Shown here piece after piece: positions 11,774 to 21,737 of a stretch of DNA of 64,000 nt. The stretch's first letter is position 1. Each line of letters opens with the position of its first letter. Both the position numbers and the translations under genes were made by a program. The stretch comes from Cepaea nemoralis (Eukaryota; Mollusca; Gastropoda; Stylommatophora; Helicidae): NCBI GenBank assembly GCA_014155875.1, contig JACEFZ010005548.1, positions 317,501 through 381,500 on the forward strand, in the 5' to 3' direction. A model generated the notes under the pieces. The model searched no databases and was not told the DNA's origin. It worked only from the letters and a program-made list of their open reading frames with translations.

Positions 11774-12194
11774 GGTACTTTTGCTTTCTTTCACCCCAAA
11801 CAAAAGGGAATCCCAGGGTATGACGTCACATCCAGGGGTTCCCTGTGTTGCGCTGAACATTCAGGGGGTTTCCGTGTGTTGCGCCGTAGCTCGGTGCGCA
11901 ATTCTATGCGGCGGCAGTGGTGCGCTATTCTTTCACTTTCCGGTTAGGGTTAGGATTAGGGTTAGTGTGTGTACCCTACCCCTAACCCTACCCTCTAACT
12001 GGAAAGTGATTGCAGGACCGATGCAAATGAGGATCGAAGGGAGACAGAAACAACACTGTGGTGTGGGGCAATTGAAACGCACTGACACGCACTCCACCCG
12101 AACACAGAGGAGATCACCGCCGGCGCTAAATATAGCTGGTGACTCTAAATATAGCTGGCAAAGTTTGTTTGGGGTGAAAGAAAGCAAAAGTACC
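11774..12194. mobile_element. MITE-like DNA transposon, copy a
   Basis: Terminal inverted repeats of about 31 bp: GGTACTTTTGCTTTCTTTCA at the left and its complement TGAAAGAAAGCAAAAGTACC at the right, flanked by AACTC on both sides (11769-11773 and 12198-12202, leaving three extra bases on the right). No transposase is present, so it is non-autonomous. It contains a near-palindromic core at 11934-12008 and a TGACGTCA near 11820. A related copy is at 16214-16848. Confidence 0.82.
11934..12008. repeat. Telomere-like inverted repeat (stem-loop) inside MITE a
   Basis: CACTTTCCGGTTAGGGTTAG leads into GATTAGGG units, a short TGTGTGTA centre, then CCCTAACCCTA units and TAACTGGAAAGTG. The arms are complementary and made of TTAGGG/CCCTAA-like repeats facing each other. 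Confidence 0.8.
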
Positions 12195-12900
12195 CGTAAC
12201 TCATACCATTGAATGAAAATACTGTACGCAAGAAGATCTGCTGCCAAATCACCTCAGCTGTGTTCCGACCGCGGTTATGCAGGATTGATTGCGAATTGTG
12301 TCCGTAACGCCAAATTAACAATTTAATCAATTTTAATTTAGTAATTTACTAAAGGCTAAAAGTAGAGAAGATCCTGCGAAAGACACACGTGCGGTTGTCT
12401 ACCTCATGCACTAATATAACTAAAGTACCGACAGCAGGACACAACACCAGCACCAGAAATCCGCGACGTGTCACAGTGAAAGTCAAACAACTAAAACTGA
12501 AACTTCAGTGACAAAACCGGATTGCCTTGCTGGGGTGATCACCTGATGTCCGAGCAGTCACGTGATCACCGGAATGGTCGTAAATATAGTAACGGTGTCG
12601 GCTTTCTCCTGCGCTAGGAAATCTCTGCCGGCACCCAACATGCTCTCTCTGCTGTCCTTGGTTGTCTTCTTCTTCGCAAGCCTTCAGACTTCAGACGTCG
12701 ATACGAATAAATAAATGCAAGGAAAGCAGCAGCCAACTTCAACTTGTTGACATCTCCATAGTCTGTCTTCATATGTAGTGGGTGTAGACCAAACTAATTG
12801 TCTGTTTTATAAATGTTGTACACTTGCAACACACATGTCGCTGTGGTTACACTTATCATCAGTCTATCTCCTATCTTTGGTTTATTGAACAAGTGGTATT
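12195..12900. promoter_or_regulatory. Unique region with CACGTG box and a short signal-peptide-like ORF
   Basis: The only non-repetitive stretch of size in the intergenic region. GTCACGTGAT at 12557-12566 resembles the E-box/CLEAR motif of lysosomal gene promoters. 75 bp downstream is a plus-strand ATG (12640-12714) encoding 24 residues, MLSLLSLVVFFFASLQTSDV and four more, shaped like a signal peptide. No clear donor follows and no family is recognised. It could be a first exon of an unseen plus-strand gene, or chance. Confidence 0.3.
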
Positions 12901-12945
12901 TGCAGTGGTATGTGTCCCTGGAAGTGGTATGTGTCCCCTGCTCTC
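12901..12945. repeat. Inverted remnant of the 20-bp satellite
   Basis: GCAGTGGTATGTGTCCCTGG and AGTGGTATGTGTCCCCTGC are the reverse complement of the 9440-11578 unit. About two units survive. Confidence 0.7.
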
Positions 12946-13318
12946 ATTCGCATTTTACTTTCTAAGTGTTTCTTACAAATTATGTGCCCTCATCGCAGAT
13001 TATGTCTGTATCAGGATGAGGCAGTCTCCCGCCTTCCTTTTTCTTACAACTGTCAGCCTCTTCGCTTCCGGACATTGCAATCTGAAGGAATCCGTTCTAT
13101 TTTACTTTTGGATTTCCGACATAGTTCATGTAGTGCCGCCCTTGGGTCTGCTACTTGCTGCACTGTTTCTGCTCTTCAGTGTTGAGCTGACTTCGCCATC
13201 CTCAAAAAGATCTATTTGTTTTTCTTTATTTGTCTCTGTCGACTATATTTCTGCTGCAATTTTCCAGGCCTGGATCTCTCCACTTTAATTGCGTTTTCTT
13301 TGCTCTATATTCTTACAT

Positions 13319-14450
13319 TCAGGAGAATATAATGAGAAATGTCAGAGATTATATAAACAGGGAGCTATATGATGCTCTAAACATCGGTGGTCATGACATA
13401 CCAGAGATTCGGTATGCTGATGGTATATAGTATTTCTATCCACATCGCAGAATGGTATAGAAAAATCTGATAACCTCAACCCAATTGAATAGTAAAAATC
13501 ACAACTTATATATTAACATAGCAAAAACAAAGATAATGCATACAGATAACATTATATGGAGAAACAAAAAAAATATTTAATGAGGAAAACTTGGAGGTGG
13601 TGGACATTCTCGAATATCTTGGGTCATTCAATACCAACAATGGTGACACAATGAAAGACATTAAAAGACGAAGTACAAAAATTTGATTTTTAAGAACATG
13701 CATCTTTCATATTGCAACTACGCCTGTGAGACCTGGGCACTTACTAAACAAGCTGAACAGCGCATACATGCCGTTGAATATAAAGGTTATAGACGAGTTC
13801 TAAGATTATCTTGGATAAAGAAAAGAACAAATGCATCCATACTTCTAGAGCTGAATATTGAAGAGGGTTGGCTATTAAAGACGATAAAACAAAGAAAATT
13901 GAAATATTTTGGTCACTCGAAACGTCATGAAAGTTTGGAGAGAACAATAACGGAGGGGTATCTTGGAAATATGATCACAGAAGATGGAAGATTGGACAGC
14001 GAAATCGAAATCAGATGTCAAAAAGCTAGTGCACTTACATATCAACTATCGCCCTTACTGAAACATCCAAATATACCCATGTCCGCTAAACGACAGATAA
14101 TAAACAGCATATTCACAACAACCCTTTGACACCAATCTCAAACTTTTACATTATCCAAATCACACTTTCGCAAAATCAACACCTGTGAGATGAGATGCCT
14201 GAGGAGAGCTGCCAACTTAACAATTCGAGACCGAGTAAGAAATGCTGTTATTAGACAGACAGTAGGATCAACACCTTGTGCCACATTTATTGAAAGACAG
14301 AAGGTCAAGTGATTTCGCCATCTCGTTAGAATGCAACACCATCAACCACCATCACTGGCCCTACATCAATGATCATCTGCGACGAGACCAAGAGGACGCC
14401 CGAGAAGAAAATGGATTGACGATATCAAAGACATTGTACAATAACATGGA
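13319..14450 (+). mobile_element. Degenerate RTE-like LINE fragments, apparently chimeric
   Basis: Part 1 (13319-13950) shows an RT tail: ENIMRNVRDYINRELYDALN, then RYADGI in place of RYADD, later CETWALTKQAEQR and KRTNASILLELNIEEGWLL, KYFGH. Part 2 (from about 13955) restarts with GNMITEDGRLDSEIEIRCQK and runs on to NTCEMRCLRRAANLTIRDRV and RPRGRPRRKWIDDI. These two blocks are normally alternative versions of the same region of related LINEs, so the element looks like a fusion or nested insertion. Multiple stops and frameshifts make it inactive. SINE-1 copy b abuts its 3' end. Confidence 0.75.
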
Positions 14451-14459
14451 ATGACACTA

Positions 14460-14866
14460 GTTTAGTTTAGTTTAGTCGATGGATCAACATCACGGCACAC
14501 GGTTTAACCCATAAGTGCTCCGTTTTCCTCCTAACTCAAACCTGAGTCTGGAGAAACTCAGCTCAATGCACGAACTCCGTTGTATCAGCAAGGATCCTGA
14601 AAATACTTTGGGTATATTTTTAACTCGAAATTTTGCCCGGGCAGTGCCGTTAGGCTACTCTTTTTCGATTTCCAACTGCCAAGGGATTTTTTTTCGTGCG
14701 CAACAATACACACGGGCGTCCGATCTCACTACCCAGAGACCAGGGGAAATTTTATTACTGGAAGTCCAGGTGGATTTATTTAATAAATCCCGGTCCTCAC
14801 CGGGGCCTGAACCCGGGACCTCTAGCACTCGAGGCGGACACCATACCTCGAGACCACTCAGCCCCC
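14460..14866 (-). mobile_element. SINE-1, copy b (minus)
   Basis: Reverse-orientation copy of SINE-1 with an 8-bp target-site duplication TGACACTA at 14452-14459 and 14867-14874. The tail (CTAAA-type, seen as TAGTTTAGTTTAG) is at the left. The tRNA-like head with B box is near 14805. It is inserted at the 3' end of the preceding LINE fragment. Confidence 0.9.
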
Positions 14867-14926
14867 TGACACTATCCAGCGCCACCCATCGGGCGCTGGA
14901 GCGCAAATTATGCCTCGCCACGACGC

Positions 14927-15115
14927 TTGACGGCAAAAGTGGAAGATGATGATGATGATATGCCTTGGGAAGAGAGGAAGAGAAGATTGGTGCAGGATGT
15001 GGCGGATGATCTCCAGATGGATATATCGGACGTGGGACATCTTGTTTATGACTTAAAACCGAATTTTCCAGAAAGTTGTAATGGGAGCGTGGTTCTGCAA
15101 AGGAAATGCTACTGA
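14927..15115 (+). CDS. Unidentified short ORF, 62 codons
   Basis: Starts MTAKVEDDDDDMPWEERKRR and continues with LVQDVADDLQMDISDVGHLV. It is acidic with heptad-like spacing, but no family is recognised. The GAT-GAT run near its start suggests a retroposon tail or microsatellite, so it may be chance. It follows SINE-1 copy b. Confidence 0.2.
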   Translation: MTAKVEDDDDDMPWEERKRRLVQDVADDLQMDISDVGHLVYDLKPNFPESCNGSVVLQRKCY

Positions 15116-15254
15116 ATGAATGCATATAGAAAAGCGTTGGGTAAACATGTTTAATTATTGAATGGTTCAAACTGTATTTTGATTTTGTTGCTTATGCCGC
15201 CCCCTTACGGTGCCGCCTGATGCGGCCGCCCCTTTGTATCATAGCACGGTACGG

Positions 15255-15345
15255 GCCTGGGTGTCGTTAGTCGCTACAAGCTGCGGATTTACTGAGGAGA
15301 GGATCCGAGCACTTATGGACCGAATGGTTGGATGCGTAATAAATT
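15255..15345 (+). mobile_element. LINE-A 3'-end fragment
   Basis: In one frame reads LLRRGSEHLWTEWLDA, matching the C-terminus of LINE-A copy b (LLRRGSEHLWTKWFDV at 17909-17960). Shares GAGCACTTATGGAC.GAATGG. Confidence 0.65.
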
Positions 15346-15695
15346 AATTTCTCTGTAGTTTCTCACTGTAGAAACCAGCTAGGGATGGTTAGTATTATTC
15401 TTGCTAATTCATTCGGTTATTGTTTTCAACACCATGCATGTTTTCTATCATCTCAGGCAGGTGATGTTGTCGCCAAGTCGGGAACCTGTTGAATGGTGTT
15501 GATTGTTGACATGTTCAGGCAGACTAAAACAGAGCTCTGCCATTAATTAGTCGTGTTGTTTTGTTTGCTTACATGTTGTATTATTTCGCTGGAATAGTTC
15601 ACCTTTACAGATTTAAGTAGTGGGCGCGGAATATATATTGGCATGAGTATATGTCTTCAGTCCGTTCTTCTTTTCTTAGGATTATTATACTCATC

Positions 15696-17118
15696 ATCAT
15701 CATCATCATGTGCCATGCCGGTAAGCGTGGGCGGTCATGCACACGATCACCAGAGTCGTGGATCAGCTCTGTGTTCTTGTCCCGACCATGCTATGTGGTC
15801 AAGCCACCCAAATATCTACTTTTCTGCCTTTCCCTTTTCATCCCCCCCCCCCCCCCCCCCCAAATCTTGCAAGTTGTCACCAAGTTCTCCATTTCTTCTC
15901 ATAACATGTACAAAACATGTTGAGTCTACCTCACATCTCTGGCATCAGTTTACGATCTTCATTTGTTCCTTGTAAGACTTGCTTTTCTGTCTGCCCATGG
16001 TATTCTTTACATTCTCCTCAGAAATCACATTTCCACAGCCATCGGATGTTTTTTTTTTTTTAACCTTGTCTGCTCATTGTCCACGCTTCACATCCATACA
16101 AAAGTACAGGTCTATATAGCACTTCAACACTCTTTTTCTCCTTGCAATTGACATCTTTTTATTGGTCAGCACGTTTTTCATCTTGCAAAAGGTTACCTTC
16201 GCAAAGTCAATTCGGTACTTTTGCCTTAATTCACCCCAAACAAACGGAATCCCAGGGTATGACGTCACAGCCGGGGGTTCCCTGTGTTGCGCCGTAGCTC
16301 GGTGCGCAACCGCTGTTCCTGGCGACATCACCCCAACTGTAACTGGCAAAATGAAATGCTTGTCAACTCTTGAGACCAGCAGTATACGAAAAGAATGATG
16401 ATGATCTGTCTGTAGGGGAGACGCGAGGCCTTGCAGCCATGTGGGCCTTGTCTCAGCTGGAGGATGTCCTGCCGACATACATGGTGAATGTCGTCGTGGT
16501 CGGCATCTCCCATCTGTCCTGACGATCAGTCAGCGATAGCACCATGATGACATGATTATGAGAACAGTGTCTAGCAGAATGTCAGATGTCACGATGCTGC
16601 TGCAGAACAGGCAACGCTACTTTGGCTTGTCGTGGACAGCTGCTGTTGCCTGCTGCCAGTTCCAGAAAACTCATGATGAGAGAGACACACACACACTCAC
16701 ACAGAAACGGTTGCCAAAGCCCAAGGAAACACTGTGGGGGAAATTGGAACTGCACTGACACGCACTGTACCCGGACACAGAGGAGATCACCGTCAGTGCT
16801 AAATATAGCTGGTGACGTTTGTTTGGGGTGAATTAAGGCAAAAGTACAGGCAATTCTTGTTCTAATCTCTTCAAGACATCTCCCATCAGATGTTATTACT
16901 GTTCCGAGATAATTGTATCGATTCACTTGTTTAGGAACATTCCCCTTTACTTGTATATTGCATTTGGTATTTCTGTCTTCCTAGTGACAACCATAATGTG
17001 TGTCTTCTTACAATTTAATTCTAAACCCAAGTTGTTCACTGTGTGCAACAACCGCATCTACTAAATGTTGCAGATCCTGCTCATTGTCTGCAATCAATAC
17101 TGTATCACCGGCATATCT
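15696..17118 (-). mobile_element. LINE-B, copy b: 5'-truncated RTE-like LINE, interrupted by MITE b
   Basis: On the minus strand this matches the C-terminal third of LINE-B copy a: YAGDTVLIADNEQDLQHLVD (YADD mutated), ELNCKKTHIMVVTRK, NYLGTVITSDGRCLEEIRTR, then after the MITE KMKNVLTNKKMSIARRKRVL. The end reads into ATGGCACATGATGATGATG, a GAT-type tail. A run of about 21 C lies at 15842-15862. Truncation at about 17118 falls within the RT YADD motif. Confidence 0.85.
16214..16848. mobile_element. MITE-like DNA transposon, copy b, nested in LINE-B
   Basis: TIRs GGTACTTTTGCCTTAATTCA and its complement TGAATTAAGGCAAAAGTAC, flanked by CAATTC at 16208-16213 and 16851-16856. The flanking LINE-B sequence matches the intact copy at 25035-25075 with one copy of that site (CGATTC there), so the empty site is visible. 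Interior differs from copy a between about 16330 and 16670. Confidence 0.88.
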
Positions 17119-17500
17119 GCTTGCTTGTGTTCGTTGGCTTGAGCTCCAACGCGAAGTCCTGTATGTCGGATGAAGACATCCTGTTGTCCAACATCAGTGT
17201 GATGTCATACAGGACCTGAGTTTTGCGTGAGTATCCGTTGTCCCATGTCTGGCTTATTGGTGTGCAGACTGGTGGTTCCTCACCGTACAGGCAGACACTC
17301 TCCGACTTCGGAGGAATCAGCGATCCTATTGACTTTAGCCAGGACCCCGAAGGGACCTGTTGCCCAGGACGCTCGACGAGGACGCGTCAATAGGTCTTGG
17401 CCAGTATATAACCCGGCCCTGGTGCCTTGGAAACACCTCTGCGTCCCACGGGTATATCTAATGTTATTGATGTTGCAACCCTAATGGTGATTCCTCTCAT
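17119..17500. other. Unassigned unique sequence
   Basis: About 380 bp without recognised genes. It contains GTCCTGTATG and its complement CATACAGGAC about 40 bp apart (17156 and 17205). Confidence 0.3.
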
Positions 17501-17504
17501 ATCT

Positions 17505-17575
17505 TGTCCATCCATCCATCATGTGCCATGCCGATAAGCGTGGGCAGTCACATTTCGGCATCTCACTCGATCAAC
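17505..17575 (-). mobile_element. LINE-B, copy c (3' end only)
   Basis: CATCCATCATGTGCCATGCC, GATAAGCGTGGGC and CTCACTCGATCA match the LINE-B 3' end at 25480-25550. It ends in a GATGGATGG-type tail. Confidence 0.7.
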
Positions 17576-17892
17576 AGAAAAACATGATCAGTGTAAAATT
17601 ACCGTGGTAAACAACTGAAATTTCTGTGAGAATATGTGCATGTTTCAGCTTGAAGGATTTGTCTAATTACTTCAGTTTATGTCGTTGATTTCTGCAGTAT
17701 GTACCTGACGAGAGGCTTCAAAATATGTCAGGCAATAAATTGTGCAATCTATTGTTTGTCTCTTTGTTATTCAAATTCACCACGGGAAAACATAGTTTTG
17801 AATTATTTCCCAATATACGTGGGAACAAACAAAACTGACAAGCTTCAGAAACAGGCGGAAATACAGTTACTTGTTTCATTTGAATGCTAGTT
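17576..17892. other. AT-rich sequence, nothing recognised
   Basis: No ORF, RNA or repeat was recognised in this stretch. Confidence 0.3.
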
Positions 17893-19208
17893 AGTCGACA
17901 GATCATCCTCACTGTACATCAAACCATTTAGTCCATAAGTGCTCAGATCCCCTCCTTAGCAAATCCCGCAGTGTGTAGAGGCTAACGACACCAGTTCTGT
18001 GTGGGTTTATTAATATTCTTTGGCTTCCTGCGTAGTGTTCTTGTTTTGCCATCCCTCTTTTAACTTGCTGTTCTTGCATCCTGACCATGGTTGTAGAATC
18101 AGTCATCGCTTGGTTCTCGCAACAGTCTTACTTCTCGTAGAGCATTCAGAATGTCGGCCTGGTCCATGGCGCGTCCGCCCTCCACAGTAGCGTTACCTGC
18201 AAGCTTGTCAGCCCGCTCATTTACTTGTACTCCTGCATGCCCTGGCACGAAGATGAAACTAATCTGTGCCAGCCGAGACCGCTCCAGAGACAGCAACCAT
18301 TCTCTTCGGATCCACCCCATCTCTATCCTCTTGAGCATGCTCATTGAGTCGCTAAGGAAACATGCCCTGGTGAATGTCTGTGTCTCGAGCCATGTTATTG
18401 CTTTACTTACTGCCATGACTTCCATAGTCAGGCCACTTGTGGTCTCAGCAAAAGCACTAGAGTCCTCCTTCACAATTCTCCCTCCGGCCTGAGCCGTAAA
18501 GGCCCATGAGCTTCTCACATGTCGGACGACCTGACCCAACTGTGTAAATGACAGCATCACCATCTAACAAATTCTCAAAAATCAGCGCTTGTACTTCCGC
18601 CTCCACAGCAGCCGGATTTTCTTGTCTGCATTTTCTGTCTAGTTGGATGCAAACAGAAAAAGACATACAGAAATCTGTTGGCACTTGTACCCAATCCTCG
18701 CCAGGTTCTAAGGCCTCAAGTGAACACACCTGTTGAAGAATGTCTTCGGCCTGACCCATCGACCTTCCTCTTTTTAACCTGCTGCCCTTCACCTTCCTAA
18801 TTTCACTATGCAGTGGATGTTGTGTGTTTGCGTTAACTCTGAGGTAGGCACATGCTCTGCAAATTTGTATTCTGTCTTCAATTTTTGGAAAATCAAGAAG
18901 GTAGCGCATCACCTTGCATGATGTATCTCTTGTACTTCCAAGAATAATGCGCACAGCTTCGTTCTGCATCCTTTCCATCCTTTCTATCTGCTTACGGCTG
19001 AGAGTCAGGATTGCCATTGCATACTCAAAAACAGACATGACCAGCCCCTTGTATAGAAGACATAGATGGCGCCGCTCAGTTTGCTGCCGCCATCACCGGC
19101 ATCGCAGCCAAACCCCGCTTGGCCTTTATCACCTGGTCTATGTGCTCATTATAAGCAAAGCCTCCATCAAACCGTATCCCCAGGTAATTCATTGCCGGCA
19201 TTCTCATT
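17893..19208 (-). mobile_element. LINE-A, copy b: 5'-truncated with RNase H domain
   Basis: The minus strand begins in the RT thumb (NYLGIRFDGGFAYNEHIDQV), then LVMSVFEYAMAILTLSRKQI, ERMQNEAVRIILGSTRD and the linker LRVNANTQHPLHSEIRKVKG. The RNase H first motif reads YTVGSG, so its catalytic Asp is replaced by Val. LTMEVMAV, FLSDSMSM and PGHAGVQVNERADKLAG follow. A frameshift lies near 18540 and another near 19060. It ends LLRRGSEHLWTKWFDVQ and a tail ..TCGACTAACTAG. The last 75 bp parallel the SINE-1 3' end. Confidence 0.88.
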
Positions 19209-19214
19209 TGACTG

Positions 19215-20795
19215 CATAGGACAGCATCGTACGTGACATATGTAATGTAACAATGAGATCTAGAACAACATCATACATGACATATGTAATATAACAATGA
19301 GATCTAGGACAGCATCATACATGACATATGTAATGTAACAATGAGATCTAGGACATCGTACGTGACATATGTAATGTAACAATAAGATCTAGAACAACAT
19401 CATACGTGACATATGTAATGTAACAATGAGATCTAGAACAACATCATACGTGACATATGTAATGTAACAATGAGATCTAGAACAACATCATACGGGACAT
19501 ATGTAATGTAACAATGAGATCTAGAACAACATCATATGTGACATATGTAATGTAACAATGAGATCTAGGACATCATATATGACATATGTAATGTAACAAT
19601 GAGATCTAGGACAACATCATATGTGACATATGTAATGTAACAATGAGATCTAGGACATCATACAGGACATATGTAATGTAACAATGAGATCTAGGACATC
19701 ATCATACGGGACATATGCAATGTAACAATGAGATCTAGGACAGCATCATATGGGACATATGTAATGTAACAATGAAATCTGGGACAACATCATATGTGAC
19801 ATATGTAATGTAACATTGAGATCTAGGACATCATACTGACATATGTAATGTAACAATGAGATCTAGGACAACATGATACATGACATATGTAATGTAACAA
19901 TGAGATCTGTGACAGTATCATATGTGACATGGGTAATGTAACAATGAGATCTAGGACATCATCATACGGGGCATATGTAATGTAACAATAAGATCTAGAA
20001 CAACATCATACGTGACATATGTAATGTAACAATGAGATCTAGAACAACATCATACGTGACATATGTAATGTAACAATGAGATCTAGAACAACATCATACG
20101 GGACATATGCAATGTAACAATGAGATCTAGGACAGCATGATACATGACATATGTAATGTAGCAATGAGATCTGTGACAGTATCATATGTGACATGGGTAA
20201 TGTAACAATGAGATCTCGGACAACATCATACATGACTTATGTAATGTAACAATGAGATCTAGGACAACATCATACATGACATATGTAATGTAACAACGAG
20301 ATCTAGGACATTACATGACATATGTAATGTAACAATGAGATCTAGGACATTACATGACATATGTAATGTAACAATGAGATCTAGGACAACATCATACATG
20401 ACATACGTAATGTAACAATGATATCTAGGACAACATCATACATGACATATGTAATGTAACAATGAGATCTAGGACAACATCATACGTGACATATGTAATA
20501 TAACAATGAGATCTAGGACAACATATGTAATGTAACAATGAGATATAGGACAACATACGTGAGATATGTAATGTAACAATGAGATCTAGGACACATCATA
20601 CTGGACATATGTAATGTAACAATGATATCTAGGACAACATCATACATGACATATGTAATGTAACAATGAGATCTAGGACAACATCATACGTGACATATGT
20701 AATTAACAATGAGATCTAGAACAACATCATGTGTGACATATGTAATGTAACATTGAGATCTAGGAAAGCATCATTTGTGACATGGGTAATAAAAC
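19215..20795. repeat. 44-bp minisatellite, about 36 copies
   Basis: Unit ACATATGTAATGTAACAATG plus AGATCTAGAACAACATCATACGTG in two halves, including a BglII-like AGATCT. Some units lack the CATCATAC part. Confidence 0.95.
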
Positions 20796-20924
20796 AGTAG
20801 GATCTGGATCAAACCCAAACATGTTGACAAGGAATGAGTTGTCATTATGTTATTCAAACTTTCTCTTTAATGGTCTAATTTTAGTCACATTTGTATGCAT
20901 TGTTAAAAAAAGCTAACAATAATA

Positions 20925-21602
20925 CACACCCACATAGACACTGGGCCACATATGTAAACTGGTAATCAGCCACAAATAACAACCACACCACAACCACATA
21001 CAGACTACATCCAGCAGACACACACACCCACAGACTACACCTGACAGACACAACCACACACAGACTACACCCAGCAGACACACACATCCATAGACTACTT
21101 CCGGCAGACACACCCATACACAAACTATATCTGGTACACACACACACCCACAGACTACTCCTGACAGACACACACACCCACAGACTTCACCTGACAGACA
21201 CAACCACACACAGACTACACCCAGCAGACACACACATCCATAGACTACTTCCGGCAGACACATCCATACACAAACTATATCTGGTACACACACACACCCA
21301 CAGACTACTCCTGACAGACATGCACACCCACAGACTTCTTCCGGTTGACACCCACACACTACTTCTGGCAGACACACCCACACACCCATAGACTACTTAC
21401 GGCACACACACACACACCCACAGACTACTTCTGGCAGACATACACACACCCACAGACTACTTCCGGCAGACATACACACCCACAGACTACTCCCGACAGA
21501 CACACACCCACAAACTACTCCCGACAGACACCCACACCCACAGACTTCTTCCGGTTGACACCCACACCCACATACTACTTCCGGCAGACACATCCACACA
21601 GA
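20925..21602. repeat. 28-30-bp minisatellite abutting the MED27 stop codon
   Basis: Units such as ACCCACAGACTACTTCCGGC AGACACAC. A 150-bp higher-order unit is repeated (landmark CTGACAGACACAACCACACA at 21041 and 21191). The exon sequence CAGACTACATTCGGCAGAC at the MED27 stop codon is itself a unit of the array. The MED27 3' UTR must run into this repeat. Confidence 0.92.
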
Positions 21603-21737
21603 CTACATTCGGCAGACGTCGTGGAAGGGCTCCCTCGAGCGGTAATCACGCCAGGTGGGAGGCAGGCTGTTCTGTAGGTACTTGCCACATTTGTGGCACG
21701 GGGCTGAGAACAGCGTGGAGTATCCTTGAAGCCACAA
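21603..21737 (-). CDS. MED27: MED27 exon 8 (C-terminus and stop)
   Basis: 135 nt including the TAG at 21605-21603. The acceptor is TTGTATCCCCCAG. It encodes LWLQGYSTLFSAPCHKCGKY, then LQNSLPPTWRDYRSREPFHD and VCRM. The CxxC and H..C residues form the conserved C-terminal zinc-binding signature. The stop codon lies at the edge of the minisatellite 20925-21602, so the 3' UTR must begin within that array. Confidence 0.93.
   Translation of the reverse strand: MWLQGYSTLFSAPCHKCGKYLQNSLPPTWRDYRSREPFHDVCRM

Noticed and set aside
15643..15975. 110-codon plus-strand ORF with a Ser/Pro-rich sequence
   Set aside because: Antisense of LINE-B copy b, including its C homopolymer and GAT tail.
19215..20795. 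CRISPR-like regular repeats (also 21978-22459 and 48520-49055)
   Set aside because: Units are directly adjacent without unique spacers, and the DNA is clearly animal.
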